The notes under the pieces: generated by a model
What the model saw: the letters and a program-made list of their open reading frames with translations, nothing else
Databases searched by the model: none
Told to the model about the DNA's origin: nothing
Part shown: piece by piece, positions 57,614 to 64,000 of the stretch
Layout of the letters: each line of letters opens with the position of its first letter
Numbering within the stretch: position 1 is the stretch's first letter
Source: Cynocephalus volans
Taxonomy: Eukaryota > Chordata > Mammalia > Dermoptera > Cynocephalidae
Direction: 5' to 3'
Length of the DNA: 64,000 nt
Assembly (NCBI RefSeq): GCF_027409185.1
Contig: NC_084462.1
Coordinates: 86,786,179-86,850,178 of the forward strand
Translations under genes and position numbers: made by a program

Positions 57614-59499
57614 CCTTCTCATGGCAATCTTTGTCACCCACAGCACTTTGTGGTTTCACTTGAGTTGCTTATAGTTCCTAAACATCCACTCACTGCAGTT
57701 CTCCACCTTTGATTAAATGCTTTCTAATCCCTGTTTTATCTAATAGAGATCTTGTTAGTCATAACCTTATTACCTATTTCCATTAAAGTGTATATTAGAT
57801 TTTTTCATTACTTTTGTAAAGACTTTGGTTTTAAGATGTTAAGCTCAAGTATAATGAATTGAGAACTATAAGCTATAGTCATAAATCGTACATTACATAG
57901 TTTCTTAACCTCAGTACCATTGATATTATGGACCAGATAATTCTTTGTTGTGAGAAGTTGTATGGAGCATTGTAGGATATTTAGCAGCATCTCTGGCCTC
58001 TACCCACTAGTTGCCAGTAGCACTCCCCCACCCCCATCCAGACACTGCCAAATGCTTTCTTGGAGGCAAACTCACTCCTGGTAAGAACCACTGGTTTATA
58101 CATATGTATCTTATAACTGTGGGCCCTGAACTACGGTTGATGAAATTTTTAGAGACTCTTCCACTGGTTATATAGAACCAGTGGAAGTGATAATACTTAC
58201 TGTAACAGTGAAGTAATATTCTTGCTTTAGTTAATATCTGTAGATATTCATTGGATTTATTCACTGTAAATGAGATTTTAGGTAGAAAGTAAAAGAGTAG
58301 AAAAGTTTTTTTTCTTCCCCTGACTGAACAGTAAGAAGTTGAGCAAGTTAAGTTTCTCATATCGACTGCCAAGATCATCTACAAGATATTTAAATTGTTG
58401 TTTAAAAGAGTCATTGATGGGATATTGGGGGCTTAGAGACCCAAAGCAATGTATCTGGAAGTTAAGAGTCATCCAGGCAAACAGTTGACCTTAACATTCC
58501 ACATCTGGCGTGAGTAGAGCACAGCTTGACAGCCCTGCTCAGAGGAGCAGGAACTCTCAGGGAAGCCTGTCTTCCCGTGGCAGCTTCTCAACCACCCAGC
58601 TGGGAGTCCAGGCAGGACTTCAGTCCCTTGGTGGGGAGACTGGTAAGAGCCATTAGTACTCTAGGTATAAGGAGGTTCCCAGAACAGAGACTCTGACAAG
58701 AAGTGAAGATGGAGAACTGATTGCCAGCCCTGGGTAACAGGGGAATAAGTTGGAAGCTATTTATCCAAAGTGGCGACCAAGGGCTGGAGGCAGGGGGCAT
58801 CTCAAGATGTGGGAATAGATATCTGTGTTCCTCAAACTTGCCTGGACAGGAGAGGAATGCCCTGGGGAAGACTAAAAGTAAGGAATCCCAGCTGACCTCA
58901 CCCTGTAGAATTGGACTATCCAGAAAAAGAGTCCAGGAATCTTTTTTTTTTTCTTAATTAATTAATTTTATTTTATTTTATTTTATCATTACACAGTGTA
59001 AACCAGGAATCTATATTTTTAAAAAGTATGGCCTCTTTGCTTGATCCCAAAGCACTGTCCCTCCTTGGGGTCTTTGCACTTGTTGTTGCATCTGTCTGGA
59101 ACATTCTTTCCCTAATAGCTGCAGGCAAGGCTGGCAGTCACACAAGGCCCCTTGCTTAGAAGGGCCTTGCACTTGGTTTAATGCTCTGCTGTCACGTCTT
59201 GAAATTTTTAATAATTTGTGAACCAGAGCCCCACATTTTTATTTTTCACTGGGTCCTGGCTGTGTGATTTGCTCCCCACTGCCTTCAAGTCTGCTTGGAT
59301 GTCTCCTCCATGAGTCCTTTCCTAACCATTCTGTGTCAAATTGTAACCCCCACCACCGGCTGGCAGCGGTCCACCCCAACTTCCCTGCCTTGTTTTACCA
59401 ACAGTATGTATCATTCATCCAATTTTTCTTTTTTTCCAGCTCTACCTTTCACATAATACATTAGTGAATAAATAAAAATCCATGCCCTCATGGAGTGTA

Positions 59500-60120
59500 T
59501 ATTTTAGTCAGTGGAGACTGTAAGTAAACAAAGTATGTTACATGTCAGATATTGATAAGCAAAATTTAAAAAATCAAGCAGGGAAGGGAGATAGGGAGGA
59601 CTGGTGGAGGTGGCTGCAATTTAAAATGGTGTGGCCAGGGAAGGCCTTGCGGAGAAAGAGATAAGAGGGAAGCTGTGCAGATATCTGGTGAAGAACATTC
59701 CAGGCATAAGGAACAGCCAGTGGTACAAAGGCCCTGAGGTGGAAGCATAATTGACACCTTCCAGGAATAGTGTGGCTGGAGCTTAGAATGCAGCAGGGCA
59801 TAGTTGGACCAGATCACTTAGGGCCTTAAAAGCCCCATTGTAAGGATTTTGACTTTTTCTGTGAGTTGAGTTGCATTGGAGGGGTTTGAGAAGAAGAGTA
59901 ACCTAATCTGACTTATGCATTAAAAGGATCACTCTGGCTACTGCTTTAAGAATACTGGAGGGGTGCCACTGCCAAGCCAGGAAGACCAGACATGATAGAG
60001 GCTTTTGCAATAATGCAGGCAAGAGAGGATAGTAGCTTGGTCCGAGGTAGTAGAGAAGGAAGGAGGCGGTGAAAAGTGGCTGGGTTCTGGATGATTTGCT
60101 GATATGCTGTAAATGTTTTC
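59500..60120 (-). mobile_element. L2-like ancient repeat
   Basis: Successive blocks GGCCAGGGAAGGCCTTGCGG, GAACATTCCAGGCATAAGGA, ACAAAGGCCCTGAGGTGG and CACTCTGGCTACTGC. The first three are L2 in reverse orientation. The same family is at 20590-20960 and 25530-26060. Confidence 0.65.
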
Positions 60121-61739
60121 TTTATTAGTTTATTAATATCTCTGCCCTAGAGATGGGCCTGGGGATCCAGGAGGCTCCTCTATAGGAAAGAAGAATGTGG
60201 AAGTTCAAGAACATGGCTGGGTTTTACACCTGATGACCCTAGTTCTGCCAGTGACTTAGAAAATATCTTTATGTCCCTTTCCCACTATCCCTTTTTTAGT
60301 TATTAATAACTGGCATTTATTTAACCTATTTTTATTGAGCCATGTTTGTTTGAGGCCTTGTGCTAGATGCTGGGGCTGTAAGATAATACATACATTTTCT
60401 CTTTTTATTTGTGGTGAGTTTATCACCTACTGCTTTCCACTAGCCATAGCTACTTGAAAAGCCAGGGAACTTTCTGGTTCATCTTTGTGCCTTCTGTGCC
60501 TAGCCCGGAGCCTGGTGTGTGGTGGGTCCTCCTCATACCTGTGTACTTACTCCACAAGAAAGCCTGACTAGTATGAAATAGTAGGCTCTGGAAGACAGGG
60601 CCCAGGGTAGGGGGCTGAGTGAGAAGATGCAGCTGCTGAAGACTTGAACTGCAAGGTTTGGTTTGAGGTTAGTACTCAGATCTACAAAAGACTGCTGCTG
60701 TGGCTGGTGCTTGCTGTTTGTTTCCTCCCCTGTAACAGCAGTGGGTTCTTACGTATAGGTTTCGGTTTGGACATCTCTACCAGAGTAAGAGGCATTTGAG
60801 GAAGAGGGCCTGGGAAACTGAAACTATTGGGGATGGGTTGGGAAACTATTAAACACAGTTCAAACTTCAGACATCAACTTGCTTAGGCTGGAATTTCCCT
60901 GGCTGTGTTTATCTCCACTGAGACATTAAGGCTCCTTCCCTAACCCTGTTTTCTAGATTTAGCTATTGCTTTTTTGGTGATTCTGGCTCCTCCCAGTTGG
61001 AATCAAGCCTCTGGAGGAAATCGACCATCTCCAGGCTGCCACTGTGAACTTTTTGTTTGGAAACTCTGGAGAAAGCTCCAGAGAACAGTATAGAAACTGA
61101 AAGTGAGAGGGAGGCAGCGGAGGTGGACCTATTATTTGCATAAGCTTGTTCTTTGTCTCTGCTTCCTCCAGGCATCTTAAATGTATAGTTAATGACTTTT
61201 AGTAAATTTACAGAGTTGTGCAATTATTACCACAATTCTATTTTAGAACAGTTCCATCACCCTGAAAAGATCCCTGTGCTTGTTCTACTCACTTTCTGGC
61301 CTGGCTTGAAGTTTGCTTATTACTCTTATACTTCATCCACACAGATATTTTCTGCTCTGGGCATTTGCTGTTGCCCTTTCTGGCTGGAAGCCTTTTTTTT
61401 TCCCCCTGGCTCTTTGCTTGACTGGTTTCATACCTTAACTTTATAGAGTTTGGAGCCTATGCAGTTAGACCAAACCATTACTTGTAAAGAAGTTATGATC
61501 AAACACATTACCTTTTGAAAAAACTTTCCAAAACCTTTTGTCACACCTCAGGCCAGTGGCAACATATTAAGTTATTCATCTGGGCTTGTTTATGTGAAAT
61601 TTTCTTTATATAAGTATATTCTTACTTTGGAGGAGAAAAACATTTTTATAATGGGAGAAAATTCCAACCTCCTTCCTTCTCATTTGCTGAATACATGTTA
61701 GGATCCAGCTCTTGCTTTCTTACTTTTAACCAAATTTAA

Positions 61740-61960
61740 TGATAATAGTTGCTAATATTTTTGAGTACTTCTTGTGTGCCCTGTGTTATTCTAAATACTT
61801 TACATGAATTAATTCATTTAATCCTTTTGCGGAAGGAACTATTACTATCCTTACTTTACAGATAAGAAAATAGACATAGAGAATGGTTTGAAAGTGGAAA
61901 AGCCGGGATGTGAACCCACAAACTGTGGCCCCAGAGCCTGTGCTTCTAATTACTGCCTTA
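61740..61960 (-). repeat. MIR SINE
   Basis: GAGTACTTCTTGTGTGCCCT, TTAATTCATTTAATCCTTTT, TTACTTTACAGATAAGAAAA and GGGATGTGAACCCACA form the full inverted MIR pattern. Confidence 0.8.
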
Positions 61961-62649
61961 TGTTAAAGTCATTGACCTCTTTTCACCTTCAGAATCAAAC
62001 CTGCCCTGTCCTTAGATTGGCTCTCACCTTTACGCTAACTATGTCTGGATATACTTGGTGTCCTTGATGCTGGCATCCTATGTGTCATCTTAGAGTCTAG
62101 ACCGGGAGGGTCACCATACACCTTTAAATGCTTACTGATGATACTGAAATGAAGATGACACAGCCCTGACTTCAGGAAACTCGCAAACTAGTTAAATCCT
62201 GTAGTGAATCACTTGAGCAGCAGTATGTACAAGAGCCAGGTGGAGCCCTGCCCTTCAGTGCCTGTGGGCCCCCTGACTGCACCCAGCCCCTGATCCAGTC
62301 ACCTTGTCTTGTGCTCCTTGCCTGGCTCCAATGGCCTGTCTTGCTCTGCATGATAGATGTATCAGTCAGGGTCCCAGCAGGATCCATATAGCACACTCAG
62401 AGGGCCTGGCCAGAAGAGAGTGTAATGAAGGGAAATTTGCAGAGTGTGAGCAAGGTTAAGGGAACCCACCCATCCTAAGCACTTAGTGCGTATAAGATCT
62501 TTGTCAGGCCAGGGAGGCTATAGAAATAAGAGTTCTTGTCCTGAAGGAATTCACAGTGTACTCTTGCTGCTCAGCATTTCAGATCCTGATGTTCTTGTCT
62601 GTTTCTCTCCTCCATCATTATTTCCAGAAAGCAGAGATTTCTAGCAAGT

Positions 62650-62880
62650 GCAGGCCCCTTCCAATAAGCATTACAAAAGGCACTGTATCAACGAGGGCTC
62701 TTTTAGTTACCAGGGACAGAAAACCTAACTCAAATTGACCTAAGCAAAAAAGAAAGAAAAAACAAACAAAACAAAAATGGAGTTTATTGGCTCATGGAAC
62801 TGAAAGGTCTGAGGGTATTCTGGCTCCAGCTATGATCCAGAGGTCCAAATGCTCTCCTCCAAAGTGGCTTCATTATCAGG
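62650..62880. repeat. Unclassified interspersed repeat
   Basis: TAACTCAAATTGACCTAAGC, an A-rich insert, then GGAGTTTATTGGCTCATGGA and a TGAAAGGTCTGAGGGT stretch. It matches a common mammalian repeat pattern I remember but cannot name with certainty. Confidence 0.45.
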
Positions 62881-63780
62881 TTCCACAGGTGGTGGGATGA
62901 CTGTCAGCAGCTCCAGCCCATCTCCTTCCAGCAGGAAAAAATAGAATTTTACCCTTCACAGACCCCGTATAAGTCTCCCTGCATGTCTGAATGGTTCTGA
63001 GATGGGAATGTGATCTATCACGAAAGCCAGGGCACTCACTGTGTTGTTCAAAGGGCAAGAGTGAGTCATATGCTCTCCCTGGAGCCAGGGGAGGGAGGGC
63101 TTGGTGCCACTGGAAGGCTGTGCACTAAGAGAGGTGGAGGAGATAGATGCTGGCTGGCAAAAACTAGGGGTCCTAAAGGCAGTATAGAATATACCTGAAC
63201 CTGTTATGGGCAAAGTGTCTGAGTTATTTAACTCTTTAAACCTAAACCTAAACTGGACCAGAGATGCTTGGAATGTTTAGATTTTAATTTTGTCTCTAAT
63301 ATGCACCTGCCATGTTCATGTTCTCTCTTTCTCACCCTTGTCTTCTCTCCTAAACTAGAAAACAAAAGACCACCCTTCTATCTCTGTTCTTTAATGTGGT
63401 ATCTTTTAAAAGAAAAAAAAGAAAGTTTTAAATGTACTGTTTACATGGATTCAGCTTATAATAAGAAAGCAAGAGGAGCAGGGTTCATTTATTTGACCTG
63501 TTTTTACAGACTCTTTGAAGTAGAAATATAATTGTTTCACTCAGAATCAATTTGGCATTAAAGGTCCCCCATAATTTGGTCCCATGAGTCATGCACTTTA
63601 ATCCAGACATTGTATGAACTTTAGAGTAAGAAATCTCAGCTCAAACATTTAAAGAGATGAATGTACTTTGTCAAATCAGTCATCTTTTGTGTGCCTTGAT
63701 TTCTTCATTGGAAAATGGAGAGTAATACGTACCATCCCCATCTAGGTGCTCTGCAAACTACTCTTTGTCTTTCCTTCTTT

Positions 63781-63797
63781 CTATATATATATATATA
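63781..63797. repeat. (TA)n microsatellite
   Basis: Eight TA units in an AT-rich stretch. Confidence 0.9.
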
Positions 63798-64000
63798 AAA
63801 TATTCATAGAATATATGTAGAATATTTTTATATAGATTTTCTCTCTCTCCCTCCCTGTCACCACCCATGTTAAGTGTGTATACAAATTCTCCTTTAATCC
63901 TTGCAACAACCCTGTGAAGGGTAGATGATATCAGTTTTACACATGAGGAAACAGGCTCAATGAAACAAGTAACAAGCTTATGTTCATACTGTTCGTGTTA

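Larger units (their letters stand above)
55975..64000. other. LYSMD2: LYSMD2 intron 1 (partial)
   Basis: No further LYSMD2 exon was found to the right edge. Identifiable content: MIR-like (about 57000-57180, minus), dimeric SINE (57443-57613), AATTA/TTTTA run (58945-58990), L2 pieces (59040-59440), an L2-like repeat (59500-60120), L1-tail-like sequence (about 61200-61250), MIR (61740-61960), an unclassified repeat (about 62650-62880), a TA run (63781-63797) and a MIR 3' part (about 63880-64000). The intervals 56110-57000, 57640-58940 and 60430-61190 show nothing I recognise. Confidence 0.65.

Overview
This is a piece of a placental-mammal nuclear genome: spliced genes, CpG-island promoters and many SINE, LINE and LTR repeats, with no sign of bacterial or viral genome organisation. 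Two host genes are recognisable. TMOD2 (tropomodulin 2) lies on the minus strand; six of its coding exons (residues 1 to about 244 of a roughly 351-residue protein) fall between 9.0 and 24.0 kb, and the rest lies to the left of the window. LYSMD2 lies on the plus strand; its first coding exon starts at 55720 inside a CpG island, and its later exons lie to the right. Adjacent, divergent TMOD2 and LYSMD2 match the gene order I know from human 15q21.2, here in reverse orientation. The tRNA-Ile-like SINEs, many of them dimeric, resemble the CYN elements of colugos (Dermoptera). Horseshoe-bat tRNA SINEs are the alternative I cannot exclude, so the species assignment is tentative.

Layout. 1-7702: a nearly complete endogenous gammaretrovirus-like provirus with a tRNA-Phe primer site (ERV-F/Fc type), antisense to TMOD2 and inside its intron after exon 7. 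Its LTRs differ by about 2 percent, so it is fairly recent, yet gag, pol and env are all broken. 9.0-24.0 kb: TMOD2 exons 7 to 2, read right to left. 24.0-37.1 kb: the inferred first TMOD2 intron, leading to a CpG island at about 36.6-37.4 kb with a good minus-strand splice donor that is the likely TMOD2 promoter and untranslated exon 1. 37.5-55.1 kb: a repeat-dense spacer with several L1 copies (one with a 58-bp target duplication, one with a 5' inversion), a second retroviral LTR fragment, SINEs and a full-length processed RPS6 pseudogene. 55.1-56.1 kb: the LYSMD2 CpG island and first exon. 56-64 kb: LYSMD2 intron 1.

TMOD2 encodes a neuronal protein that caps actin-filament pointed ends, and LYSMD2 a small LysM-domain protein of unclear function. 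Nothing in the sequence links them beyond their neighbouring promoters. The least explained feature is a pair of 1.4-1.8 kb non-autonomous retroposons with an L1-like 5' start, an L1-like 3' tail and no L1 reading frames. They lie in opposite orientation in TMOD2 introns 3 and 1, on either side of exons 2 and 3.
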